DNA of 64,000 nt, taken from positions 62,001-126,000 of the forward strand of contig CAKTFN010000002.1 in assembly GCA_934561055.1 (NCBI GenBank), read 5' to 3'. The notes under the pieces were generated by a model. It was not told where the DNA came from. It did no database searches and saw nothing but the letters and a program-made list of their open reading frames with translations. Below are positions 1 through 7,933 of the stretch, one piece after another. Origin of the DNA: an uncultured Eubacteriales bacterium. Its GTDB lineage: Bacteria > Bacillota > Clostridia > Oscillospirales > Acutalibacteraceae. How positions within the stretch are numbered: position 1 is the stretch's first letter; every line of letters starts with the position of its first letter. The position numbers and the translations under genes are program-made.

Positions 1-314
1 GCGAAGTCGGCGCTATCGCCTTTGCAGACTGCATTGACGTCGAAAAGATTTTCGGAATTGAAAATTCCAGAACCGCAGCCGAAATTTTCGGAATCGACCC
101 CTTCAAAGCCTCAGCATCGGAGACAGTAAACAAAAAGCTTTTAAAGGTCAGGAATATCCTTTTGATTGTCCGCCAGCTCCTTTCAACGCTGAAAGTCGAA
201 TATAAGCCGCTTCACAACCTTCTTGACCGAATCATCGGCTGGCTCCCGGACGAAAACGACATTGCCGAATCCGCCGAAAGAGCAGCAAACAGGGTTTCTT
301 CATTTCGCATTTGA
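1..314 (+). CDS. C-terminal fragment of an unrecognised gene
   Basis: An open frame enters from the left edge (reading from base 3) and ends at a TGA at 312-314, giving the last 103 residues of a protein. The tail is mostly helical and charged (for example KLLKVRNILLIVRQLLSTLK), with no signal peptide, membrane helix or motif I recognise. A strong hairpin at 344-377 lies 30 bases beyond the stop, consistent with this being the end of a transcription unit. The start and most of the gene lie outside the window, so no function is proposed. Confidence 0.6.
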   Translation, partial: EVGAIAFADCIDVEKIFGIENSRTAAEIFGIDPFKASASETVNKKLLKVRNILLIVRQLLSTLKVEYKPLHNLLDRIIGWLPDENDIAESAERAANRVSSFRI

Positions 315-343
315 TTGATACAACAGAGAGAGATTATGATATA

Positions 344-377
344 GCAAAGTCCTTCGGAAAAGTCCGGAGGACTTTGC
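344..377 (+). terminator. hairpin after the partial gene
   Basis: GCAAAGTCCT pairs with AGGACTTTGC, extended by a near-complementary inner stem around an AAAG loop. The bases after it are T-rich but not a clean T-run (CACTTTATTTC), so it is a plausible but imperfect intrinsic terminator. Confidence 0.5.
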
Positions 378-432
378 ACTTTATTTCGGATTTTTCTTCG
401 TGCCTTTTTCGCTTTTTCGGCTCTCGTTTTTC

Positions 433-468
433 AAAGCGGCGAACTTAACTTTGCCGCTTTTCTTTTTT
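433..468 (+). terminator. intrinsic terminator
   Basis: AAAGCGGC (433-440) pairs with GCCGCTTT (453-460) and is followed by TCTTTTTT. It sits between the leading partial gene and the promoter of the sensor operon and insulates the two. Confidence 0.75.
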
Positions 469-472
469 AAAA

Positions 473-501
473 TTGCAAAACACCCTTTCATATGTTATAC
501 T
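473..501 (+). promoter_or_regulatory. sigma-70-type promoter of the sensor operon
   Basis: TTGCAA (473-478) and TATACT (496-501) are separated by 17 bp. Transcription would start around 508, just before the 538 start codon. Confidence 0.6.
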
Positions 502-537
502 GATTTCGCAGTAATGAAAAAGGCAGGTGAAGCGGGT

Positions 538-2193
538 ATGAAAAAAAGCGGAAAACGAAAGTCGGCCGCCGTGCTGTTCGTCCTTTTTCTGATTGCAAGC
601 GCAATCGTTTTACGAAACACCCGCTTTGAAGGTCACCCGAATTTGTCCGGCTACATAAGAAGCCTTATTTATATTTTTCTCATGTCCGCATGGTTTTTTT
701 CAATCAGAAGAAGAATCGTTCAGCCGCAGGCTCGGCGCTATCTTTCCGCAATCGCCGCCCTCCTCCTCTTTTGGGTAATAATCAGAACCTGCAAGTTTTT
801 TCTTCCCGTTCCCGCCTATCTGAACCGTTACTTTTGGTACCTTTTCTATCTTCCGATTATCTTCATCCCCGTCTTTTCGATTTTTGTTGCGTCCTCTCTC
901 GGAAAGGGAGAAGACTTTCGCCTTCCCAAGGGTGAAAAGCTCCTTTATTTTCCGGCGGCGGCCTTGCTGATTCTCGTCCTTACGAATGATTTTCACAACC
1001 TTGTTTTTTCGTTTCCGGAAGGTATGGAACGATTCAACGAAAGCTACCTTTACTCTCCCGGAAGCTACATCGTTTTCGGCTTTGAAATTTTCTGTGCAAT
1101 CATTGCTCTTGTCATGATGATTCTCAAATGTAAAATTCCTCGCAGCAAAAGCTTTCATCTCCTTCCGACAATTCCTCTTTTTCTTGCGTTCATATACTCC
1201 GTTCTTTATGCGCTCAAGGTTCCCTGGCTTTATACCCTTGCCGGCGACATCACAATTTCGGTCAGCCTTCTCGTGATTCTCACCTATGAATGTTGCATAA
1301 GCTGCGGTTTGATTCAGTCAAACACAGATTACGACCTTCTTTTTTCCTCGGCAAAAATCAAGGCGCAAATCACCGACAGCGACCTTAATGTTCTTTTTTC
1401 CTCGGCATATTCCGACAAGCTTTCAAGAGAAGACCTTGAAAGCGGTGTTGCCGGAACGTTCCGCCTTGACCGAAACACCGTTCTCAAAAGCAACCAGATT
1501 CAAAAGGGCTTTGTTTTTTGGGAAGAGGACATTTCCGAACTTGCGGACACGATTGAACAGCTTGAGCTGACTCAGGAAGAGCTTCGTGACACGGGAGACG
1601 TTCTCAAAGCGGAAAGCGAACAAAAATCTCATTGGCTTCAGCTTTCGGAGCAAAACCGCCTTTACGACCTTGTTGAAAAAAAGACGTTTTCTCAGGTTTC
1701 CCTTCTCCATTCGCTGATTTCTCAAATCAGGGAGACGAACGACATCGCCGAAGCACGGCGGCTTCTCGGAAAAGTTGTTGCCGTCGGCACATATATAAAA
1801 AGAAAAAGCAACCTTATTTTTGTCGAAAGCAAGAAAAAGACTATTGCCGCCGGCGAGCTTCGCCTTTGTCTCAACGAAAGCGCCGTAAATCTCCGTCTTT
1901 GCGGTGCGGAATGCAAAGCGGTTTTCAACGTTGAAGGTCCGCTTTCCGCCGACTGTGCAAACACGGTTTATGACCTTTTCGAGGCCGTAATCGAAAAAAG
2001 CTTTGACTCGCTTTCAATGCTCCTTCTTTTTGCGGAGGAGAAAAAAGAAAAAATTGTCATAAATATCGGAGTCTGCTGCGAAGAGGAGCTTTTTTCTCTC
2101 AAAAGTGCCTTCCCTCTTCTTGACGTTGAAAAGGACGACGACGGTCTTTTCTGTCTCGGCCTTGAGCTTGAAAGGTTCGGTGAAAAATTATGA
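538..2193 (+). CDS. membrane sensor with histidine-kinase-type N-terminal 7TM region
   Basis: About 551 residues. The first 255 or so hold seven to eight hydrophobic helices and include a segment LTNDFHNLVFSFPEG typical of the N-terminal 7TM region of clostridial sensor kinases. A cytoplasmic domain and a coiled coil (about 355-400) follow, then a helical tail. I see no convincing H-box or ATPase G-boxes, so this looks like a sensing partner without kinase activity; the kinase is the next gene. The start at 538 is chosen because AGGTGA lies 8 bases upstream; an in-frame ATG at 514 and the longer frame reaching back to 400, ahead of the promoter, are less likely. The stop overlaps the next start by 4 bases, so the two are translationally coupled. 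The ligand is unknown. Confidence 0.75.
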   Translation: MKKSGKRKSAAVLFVLFLIASAIVLRNTRFEGHPNLSGYIRSLIYIFLMSAWFFSIRRRIVQPQARRYLSAIAALLLFWVIIRTCKFFLPVPAYLNRYFWYLFYLPIIFIPVFSIFVASSLGKGEDFRLPKGEKLLYFPAAALLILVLTNDFHNLVFSFPEGMERFNESYLYSPGSYIVFGFEIFCAIIALVMMILKCKIPRSKSFHLLPTIPLFLAFIYSVLYALKVPWLYTLAGDITISVSLLVILTYECCISCGLIQSNTDYDLLFSSAKIKAQITDSDLNVLFSSAYSDKLSREDLESGVAGTFRLDRNTVLKSNQIQKGFVFWEEDISELADTIEQLELTQEELRDTGDVLKAESEQKSHWLQLSEQNRLYDLVEKKTFSQVSLLHSLISQIRETNDIAEARRLLGKVVAVGTYIKRKSNLIFVESKKKTIAAGELRLCLNESAVNLRLCGAECKAVFNVEGPLSADCANTVYDLFEAVIEKSFDSLSMLLLFAEEKKEKIVINIGVCCEEELFSLKSAFPLLDVEKDDDGLFCLGLELERFGEKL

Positions 2194-3140
2194 ACCTTAT
2201 TAAAGAAAGTTTTGACAACCTTCCGATTGCGGTCTGCTTTTTTGATTCCTGCGGAATCGTTCGTCTGATAAACAAAAAAATGCTCGCCGTAAGCTCGGTT
2301 CTCGTCGGAAGCTCGGTTCAAACCCTTTTTGAGCTTCAAAGCGCACTTTCGTCTGTGCCCGAATGCGTTGAGGTTTTTGACCGTGAGTCCCTCGTTTTCC
2401 GCTTTCCGGACGGAAGCTTTCTGCGTTTTTCCGAAAAGGAGATCACCGCCGAAAACGGCGAGCGCTACACGCAAATCACGGCCGCCGATGTTTCCGAGCT
2501 TATTGAACGCCAAGCCCGGCTCAACGAGGAAAACGAACGGCTCGCCGAAGCGAACCGCCGTGCCAAACAGCTTTACGACAACATGGCCGAAATCGTTCGG
2601 GAAGAAGAAATTCTTTCGATGAAAATGCGAATTCACGACGATATCGGTCACTGTATTCTTTCCGCAAGGAAGGAGCTTTTGCAAAACAACGGCATTGAAG
2701 CGGTAAAGGCAAGCGCCGCACGCTGGGAAGAATCAATAGATGTTTTGTATCACGCCGCTGCCGGCACGCAGGAAACGGACGAAATCGAAAACGCAATCCG
2801 GCGTGCCTCCCGGCTCGGAGTCACCGTATACATAAACGGACAGCTTTCCGACCGCACAGAAAAAAGAAAGCTTTTTGTCCTCGCTTTGAACGAGTGCGTA
2901 ACGAATTGCGTCCGCCATGCAGACGGAACCGAGGTTTATCTTTCCGCTTTCAAAAAAGGAAATCGGGATGAAATCAGAATCACCAATAACGGCATCCCTC
3001 CGAAAGACGAAATTTCCGAAGGCGGCGGCCTTTCCGCCTTGAGAAAACGCATCGAAAAACACGGCGGAACAATGACGGTTCAAAGCCGTCCGTTCTTTGA
3101 ACTTTGCATAACTTTCGGCGAAGGAGAAAACTATGATTAA
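2190..3140 (+). CDS. sensor histidine kinase, NarL/HisKA_3 type
   Basis: 316 residues, soluble. Residues 1-110 resemble a PAS-like sensory domain, followed by a short coiled coil (about 95-135). The phosphoacceptor region reads MRIHDDIGHCIL, with H149 as the likely phosphorylated histidine. The C-terminal HATPase_c domain shows an N-box (LNECVTNCVRHAD, about 231-243) and a short G-box region ending GGLSALRKRIEKHGG. It has no membrane segments, so it presumably gets its signal from the membrane protein encoded just upstream (ATGA overlap). It overlaps the following response-regulator gene by 8 bases and would phosphorylate that protein. Confidence 0.88.
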   Translation: MNLIKESFDNLPIAVCFFDSCGIVRLINKKMLAVSSVLVGSSVQTLFELQSALSSVPECVEVFDRESLVFRFPDGSFLRFSEKEITAENGERYTQITAADVSELIERQARLNEENERLAEANRRAKQLYDNMAEIVREEEILSMKMRIHDDIGHCILSARKELLQNNGIEAVKASAARWEESIDVLYHAAAGTQETDEIENAIRRASRLGVTVYINGQLSDRTEKRKLFVLALNECVTNCVRHADGTEVYLSAFKKGNRDEIRITNNGIPPKDEISEGGGLSALRKRIEKHGGTMTVQSRPFFELCITFGEGENYD

Positions 3141-3756
3141 CGTGATGATTGTTGAAGACCAAAAGATGATCAGAACCCTTCTTGAAAATTATATCAATAA
3201 AGAGGACGGCTACCGGGTTGTTTTCTCGCTTTCGGCCGCAAGTCAGGCTCCGGGGCTTTGCGGTGAAGCAAAAATTGACCTCATTTTGATGGACGTTCAA
3301 ACCGAGCGGCGCGAAAACGGGCTTGAAGCGGCGAAAAAAATCAAAGAATTGTTTCCCGAAACAAAAATTGTGATCGTCACCTCCCTCGTTGACTTTGAGG
3401 TTTTGAAAAAAGCAAAAGCCTTCGGTGCAGACAGCCTTTGGTATAAGGATACGGACGAAGAAGCGCTGATGGACGTTGTGAGAAGAACCGTTTCCGGCGA
3501 GCATATCTTTCCGGACTCACCGCCCGTAATTGAAATCGGAACGGCAAAAAGCACGGAATTCACAAAAACCGAGCTTTCCGTTTTGCGATATCTCGTCAAA
3601 GGACTTTCCTACAGCCGAATTGCCGAAGAGATGGGCGTTGAGGTTACAACGATAAAATATCACGTTACAAATATGCTTCAAAAAACGAATTTCAAGAACA
3701 AACTTCAGCTTGCCCTCGCTGTCAGCAACGAAAAATTCATCGCCGATCTTAAATAA
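3133..3756 (+). CDS. LuxR/NarL-family response regulator
   Basis: 207 residues. The N-terminal receiver has the acidic pair E8/D9 and the phosphoacceptor D54 in ILMDVQ; a lysine near residue 106 (WYKDTDEE) completes the usual active site. Residues about 143-207 form a LuxR-type helix-turn-helix (KTELSVLRYLVKGLSYSRIA, then VTTIKYHVTNML). Third gene of the operon, overlapping the kinase gene, so the cognate pair is clear. Targets are not evident; the pseudo-receiver and secreted-protein genes just downstream are candidates by position only. A terminator follows within 25 bases. Confidence 0.9.
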   Translation: MINVMIVEDQKMIRTLLENYINKEDGYRVVFSLSAASQAPGLCGEAKIDLILMDVQTERRENGLEAAKKIKELFPETKIVIVTSLVDFEVLKKAKAFGADSLWYKDTDEEALMDVVRRTVSGEHIFPDSPPVIEIGTAKSTEFTKTELSVLRYLVKGLSYSRIAEEMGVEVTTIKYHVTNMLQKTNFKNKLQLALAVSNEKFIADLK

Positions 3757-3776
3757 TCTTAAAATTTCTTCGCTCG

Positions 3777-3805
3777 CCCTATACTTTGGTATAGGGTGAT
3801 TTTTT
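3777..3805 (+). terminator. intrinsic terminator of the sensor operon
   Basis: CCCTATAC (3777-3784) pairs with GTATAGGG (3789-3796) around TTTG, followed by TGATTTTTT. Confidence 0.85.
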
Positions 3806-3852
3806 GCATAATAAGGTAGAATATTACAGGACTTGAAAAGTGAGGTGATACA

Positions 3853-4236
3853 ATGCGAAGAATTGTTCTTGATATGCAGTGCCGGCTTTTTGCCGATGCG
3901 GTTTCTCAGTCTCTTTCCGGAAACGATCCGGACTTTGAAACGCTCCGGGCGGAATCATCCGACGAAACGGTGCGGCTTTGCAAATCAAGTTTTGCCTACG
4001 CCGTAATCATGGAAGTTTCGGCGCTCGCTTCGCAAAGAGTCGAAAAGCGGCTCGCCCTCAGCGCAAAAGTCCGTGAGAGTTCACCGAAAACGAAAATCGT
4101 TTTCCTTGTTGACGAAAGAGCCGACCCCGGTCTTGCCGAAGAGGTCAGGCAGGCAAAAAAGGACGGACTTATCGACAACTTCATCTATGCGTCGGTTTCC
4201 TCGGCGTATCTTTCGGCAATCATTGACACACTTTAA
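3853..4236 (+). CDS. stand-alone pseudo-receiver domain protein
   Basis: 127 residues, the size of a single receiver domain. The segment AYAVIMEVSALAS aligns by eye with the receiver of the neighbouring response regulator (IDLILMDVQ), placing E54 exactly where that protein has its phosphorylated D54. An Asp-to-Glu change at this site usually mimics constant phosphorylation or abolishes it. No output domain is present. The start has a GAGGTG site 5-6 bases upstream. It lies behind the terminator of the two-component operon and 21 bases before a secreted-protein gene, so it is probably the first gene of the next unit. The role is inferred, not known. Confidence 0.55.
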   Translation: MRRIVLDMQCRLFADAVSQSLSGNDPDFETLRAESSDETVRLCKSSFAYAVIMEVSALASQRVEKRLALSAKVRESSPKTKIVFLVDERADPGLAEEVRQAKKDGLIDNFIYASVSSAYLSAIIDTL

Positions 4237-4257
4237 TCCGATACGGAGGTAATAATT

Positions 4258-5163
4258 ATGAAAGTTAAAAGAATCCTTGCGTTTTCAATGCTTTTAGTTC
4301 TCGGTCTTTCGATTTTTTCCGAGTTTCCTCTCAAATCCTCTTTTTCTTTTTCGGCTTCTGCCGCACAGCAAAATGCGTCGGCGAATAATCAAGCCGCTCA
4401 AACAATGTCAAAAGCCGCCCGTGCATCCCTCAAAAAGGCGCAGAAAAAATTCGGAGAAAGCAAGAAAAATATCGGTCTTGCGTTCATCGGCTATGTGACC
4501 CACCAAACCCCGAAAAAACAGCTCATCAAATACGTCAAAAAATCAAAGCTCGCCGCAGTCTATCCCTTCCTTTCGGAGGTTCCGGCGAAAAACTACGTTT
4601 CAACCGGCGGAGCGGAGCTTTACGCAATCGTTCCGCAGAACAAAAAGGTTTCCTTTACCCTTTACAAATCGAAGGTTTCAAACCGGGGAACATATGTGAA
4701 TGCCAAAAAGCCGTTCTACGTCGGAAAGCCCGGAGAAATCATCATCCTTTGCTGCAATCCGAGCGAGATTTTTTCCGATGTTCTCATCGTTGCAAAAAAA
4801 GGAGACAAAAAACTAAGCTTCCGCCCGGTCATTTCGCTCAAGGACGGAAAGCTTGTTAAAAGCAAAAAGTATTACGACTTTACCTATTACAAAAATCCGA
4901 ATGCCGTCAGTAAGCGTGACGCTAAAATCGGATATGAGGTTCTTTGTGAAACGAAGGAGGTAAAATATTACCAGAAACAGGGAATGACCCTCGTTTGCCT
5001 CAACAAACGCCGCAACATCAACGGCGCTCCGAGCATCCTTTATGCAATCGGCAAAAAGAAGGACGGAAAATTCAAGGCCATTCGTTATTACGGCGTTTGC
5101 GACAACATAATTTTTGCCTATAACTCTCAAAACAAATCATGGGACATTCTCACAAGAGGATAA
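4258..5163 (+). CDS. secreted protein of unknown function
   Basis: 301 residues with a Sec signal peptide (MKVKRILAFSMLLVLGLSIF, probable cleavage after an ASA motif near residue 35). The mature part is very lysine-rich and soluble, with no Cys-rich or anchoring motif; I recognise no family. The start is preceded by CGGAGGT. It sits between the pseudo-receiver gene (21 bp) and the SPFH gene (42 bp), so it may share transcription with both. Its high charge is compatible with cell-wall or polymer binding, but that is speculation. Confidence 0.7.
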   Translation: MKVKRILAFSMLLVLGLSIFSEFPLKSSFSFSASAAQQNASANNQAAQTMSKAARASLKKAQKKFGESKKNIGLAFIGYVTHQTPKKQLIKYVKKSKLAAVYPFLSEVPAKNYVSTGGAELYAIVPQNKKVSFTLYKSKVSNRGTYVNAKKPFYVGKPGEIIILCCNPSEIFSDVLIVAKKGDKKLSFRPVISLKDGKLVKSKKYYDFTYYKNPNAVSKRDAKIGYEVLCETKEVKYYQKQGMTLVCLNKRRNINGAPSILYAIGKKKDGKFKAIRYYGVCDNIIFAYNSQNKSWDILTRG

Positions 5164-5205
5164 CGAAATAACAACAATATATAACAATGTGAAGGAGTTT
5201 TTATC

Positions 5206-6624
5206 ATGGGACTTATTAAAGCTGCAGCCGGCGCCGCAGGTGGCGTTCTTGCCGATCAATGGAAAGAGTTTTTCTATTGCGAAGCTCTTGACAAAGAGGT
5301 TCTTGCGGTCAAAGGACAAAAAAGAGTCAGCGGCCGCTCGTCAAACACAAGGGGAAGCGACAACATCATTACAAACGGAAGCGGAATTTCCGTTGCCGAC
5401 GGCCAGTGCATGATTATCGTTGACCAGGGAAAAATTGCCGAATACTGCGCCGAACCCGGTGTTTTTACATACGACGCTTCAACCGAGCCGAGCGTTTTTT
5501 CCGGCTCTTTCGGCGAAAGCCTCAAGGAAACGTTTAAAACAATCGGAAAACGTTTCACCTACGGCGGAGACACCGCAAAGGATCAGAGGGTTTATTACTT
5601 CAACACGAAGGAGCTTCTTGACAACAAGTTCGGAACTCAAAACCCGATTCAATTCAAGGTTCGTGACGACGACATAAATCTCAACCTTACAATTGGAATC
5701 CGCTGCAACGGCGTTTACTCCTACAAAATCACAAATCCCCTCCTTTTCTATACAAACGTCTGCGGAAACATGACCGACGAATACAGAAGAGAGGAGCTTG
5801 ACTCAACCCTCAAAAGCGAATTCCTCGGTGCGCTTCAGCCTGCTCTCGGAAAGCTTTCCGCAAAGAAAATGGATTACACGGAAATTCCGATGTATACCAT
5901 TGAGCTTGCCGATGAAATGAACGCCTTCCTCTCCTCAAAATGGAGCGGACTGAGAGGCCTTTCAATCGTTTCAATCGGAATCAACAGCGTTACCGCTTCG
6001 GATGAGGACGTCAAAAAAATTCAGCGTCTTCAGGAAGCGACCGCAATGGGAAGCAACGCCTTTGCGATGGCCGGAAGGCTCACGAACGCTCAGGCGCAGG
6101 CCATGGAGGATGCGGCAAACAACCCGAACGGCGCAATGATGGGCTTCATGGGAATGGGCATGGCGCAGCAGGCCGGCGGAATGAACAATGTCGGAAACCT
6201 TTACAGCATGGGCGTTCAGCAGCAGCAAGCTCAGGCGGCTTCGGCAGCTCCGGCGGCCGACCCGAACGCATGGAAATGTTCCTGCGGCGCAACCGCAAGC
6301 GGAAACTTCTGTCCGAACTGCGGCTCGAAAAAGCCCGCCCCCGCTCCGGCCGAAGGCTCATGGAAATGCTCCTGCGGCGCAGTCGTTTCCGGAAACTTCT
6401 GTCCCGAATGCGGCTCGAAAAAGCCGGCGGACGAAGGCGGCTGGACCTGCTCTTGCGGCGCAGTCAACAAAGGAAAGTTCTGCCCGCAGTGCGGAGCGAA
6501 AAAGCCCGAAGGCTCGCCCCTTTATCGCTGCGACAAGTGCGGCTGGGAACCGGAAGACCCGAAGAATCCTCCGAAATTCTGTCCGCAGTGCGGCGACCCT
6601 TTTAACGATAACGATATCAAATAA
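5206..6624 (+). CDS. ydjI: SPFH-domain protein with C-terminal zinc ribbons (YdjI-like)
   Basis: 472 residues. The first 300 or so match the virion-core-like SPFH (band 7) family of Bacillus YdjI: N-terminal MGLIKAAAGAAGGVLADQWK, then EYCAEPGVFTYDASTEPS and the YKITNPLLFY segment. A Gly/Met/Gln-rich linker (about 300-345) follows. The tail then carries three near-identical CSCG...FCPxCGSKKP zinc-ribbon units plus a fourth CDKCGW...FCPQCG ribbon. In Bacillus the YdjFGHI set forms a membrane-stress complex with a PspA homologue; here YdjG- and YdjH-type genes follow in the same direction, but no pspA is in view. Likely at the inner face of the membrane, with the ribbons used for partner binding. 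The number of ribbons looks high for the family. Confidence 0.88.
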   Translation: MGLIKAAAGAAGGVLADQWKEFFYCEALDKEVLAVKGQKRVSGRSSNTRGSDNIITNGSGISVADGQCMIIVDQGKIAEYCAEPGVFTYDASTEPSVFSGSFGESLKETFKTIGKRFTYGGDTAKDQRVYYFNTKELLDNKFGTQNPIQFKVRDDDINLNLTIGIRCNGVYSYKITNPLLFYTNVCGNMTDEYRREELDSTLKSEFLGALQPALGKLSAKKMDYTEIPMYTIELADEMNAFLSSKWSGLRGLSIVSIGINSVTASDEDVKKIQRLQEATAMGSNAFAMAGRLTNAQAQAMEDAANNPNGAMMGFMGMGMAQQAGGMNNVGNLYSMGVQQQQAQAASAAPAADPNAWKCSCGATASGNFCPNCGSKKPAPAPAEGSWKCSCGAVVSGNFCPECGSKKPADEGGWTCSCGAVNKGKFCPQCGAKKPEGSPLYRCDKCGWEPEDPKNPPKFCPQCGDPFNDNDIK

Positions 6625-6806
6625 TTCAACCAACGAAAAGAGAACATACAATATGTAACTTTTGTTAAGCGTTGAGAAAGCGACAAATCCGGACTTTTCA
6701 TTCGGCTTGAAATCAACAAAAAAGTGCATGAAAGCCGATGTCCGGTTGTTACGGAATTTCTCAAATCTGCGTTTCTTTCACTAATCAGCAAAAAAGACAA
6801 ACCAAA

Positions 6807-6822
6807 AGCCGCTTTTGCGGCT
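6807..6822 (+). other. small hairpin before the zinc-ribbon gene; 217 bp spacer
   Basis: AGCCGC-TTTT-GCGGCT lies 5 bases before the GGGAGGT ribosome site of the next gene. There is no T-run, so it is not a terminator; it may stabilise the message or tune initiation. I see no gene in 6625-6841. Confidence 0.35.
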
Positions 6823-6841
6823 GCTCGGGAGGTAAGAGACA

Positions 6842-7930
6842 TTGAGTGTAGTACAAGAATATAAATGCCCCTGCTGCGGCGGATCCGTTGAGTTTGACAG
6901 CTCGGCTCAAAAGATGAAGTGTCCGTACTGCGACAGCGAGTTCGACATTGAGGCGCTCAAAAAAAATGAAGAAACACTCGGCGAAAGCAAAATGGAATGG
7001 AAGATGTCCGGCGACGAATGGAAAAGCGGTGAAGAAGGCTCGCTTCGCTCCTACATCTGCGAATCCTGCGGAGCTGAAATTGTTGCCGATGAAACCACCG
7101 GCGCAACTTCCTGCCCGTATTGCGGAAACAACGTTGTTTTGAAAGACAGGTTTACCGGCGGACTTCGCCCCGATTATATCATTCCCTTTAAGCTTGATAA
7201 AAAGGCGGCAAAAGAAGGCCTTATGAAACATCTGACCGGAAAAAGACTTCTTCCGAAAGTTTTCAAAAGTCAGAACCATATCGACGAAATAAAAGGCGTT
7301 TATGTTCCGTTTTGGCTTTTTGACGCAGATGCCGACGCTTCAATCAAGTATGACGCAACAACGGTTCGGGTTTGGAGCGACGGCGATTACGAATATACCG
7401 AAACGAACCATTATGCGCTCCACCGCGCAGGTTCATTGGGGTTTGAAAAAATTCCGGTTGACAGCTCTTCAAAAATCGACAACACCTTGACGGAAGCGAT
7501 TGAACCTTTCAATTTCAACGACCTCAAACCGTTTGAAGCGGCGTATCTCGCAGGATATCTTGCCGACAAATACGACGTCAAAAGCGACGACTGCATTGTC
7601 CGTGCAAACGAACGCATCAAATCTTCCGCCGAAGAAGCATTCCGAAAAACCGCAACCGGCTATACTTCGGTCACTGCAAAAGAAAGCTATGTTAATCTTC
7701 GCAACGGTTCGGCAAAATATGCTCTTCTTCCCGTTTGGGTACTCAACACAACGTGGCAGGGCAAAAAATATGTTTTTGCAATGAACGGACAAACCGGAAA
7801 ATTCATCGGAGACCTTCCCGTTGACAAAGGTGCGGCGGCAAAATGGACGCTCGGACTCACTGTAGCGTTCGGCGCGGCAAGTTACGGCATCGCATGGCTT
7901 TTATGGCTCGCCGGAATTATAGGAGGTTAA
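6842..7930 (+). CDS. ydjG: TFIIB-type zinc-ribbon membrane protein (YdjG-like)
   Basis: 362 residues from a TTG start at 6842; GGGAGGT 8 bases upstream decides it, and no in-frame ATG fits better. Two zinc ribbons are visible at the N-terminus: CPCCGG...CPYCDS (about 9-32) and CESCGAE...CPYCGN (about 78-101). The middle is a soluble domain with YVPFWLFD and LLPVWVLNTTW motifs, and a C-terminal hydrophobic helix (about 335-360) anchors it. This matches the YdjG family. The stop lies 3 bases before the TPM gene, so the two are co-transcribed and probably act together at the membrane. Confidence 0.85.
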   Translation: MSVVQEYKCPCCGGSVEFDSSAQKMKCPYCDSEFDIEALKKNEETLGESKMEWKMSGDEWKSGEEGSLRSYICESCGAEIVADETTGATSCPYCGNNVVLKDRFTGGLRPDYIIPFKLDKKAAKEGLMKHLTGKRLLPKVFKSQNHIDEIKGVYVPFWLFDADADASIKYDATTVRVWSDGDYEYTETNHYALHRAGSLGFEKIPVDSSSKIDNTLTEAIEPFNFNDLKPFEAAYLAGYLADKYDVKSDDCIVRANERIKSSAEEAFRKTATGYTSVTAKESYVNLRNGSAKYALLPVWVLNTTWQGKKYVFAMNGQTGKFIGDLPVDKGAAAKWTLGLTVAFGAASYGIAWLLWLAGIIGG

Positions 7931-7933
7931 AAA

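Noticed and set aside
700..1158. Long minus-strand frames opposite real genes (for example opposite the sensor, nifJ and metK)
   Set aside because: They mirror the codon bias of the opposite strand, have no ribosome sites and no recognisable domains.
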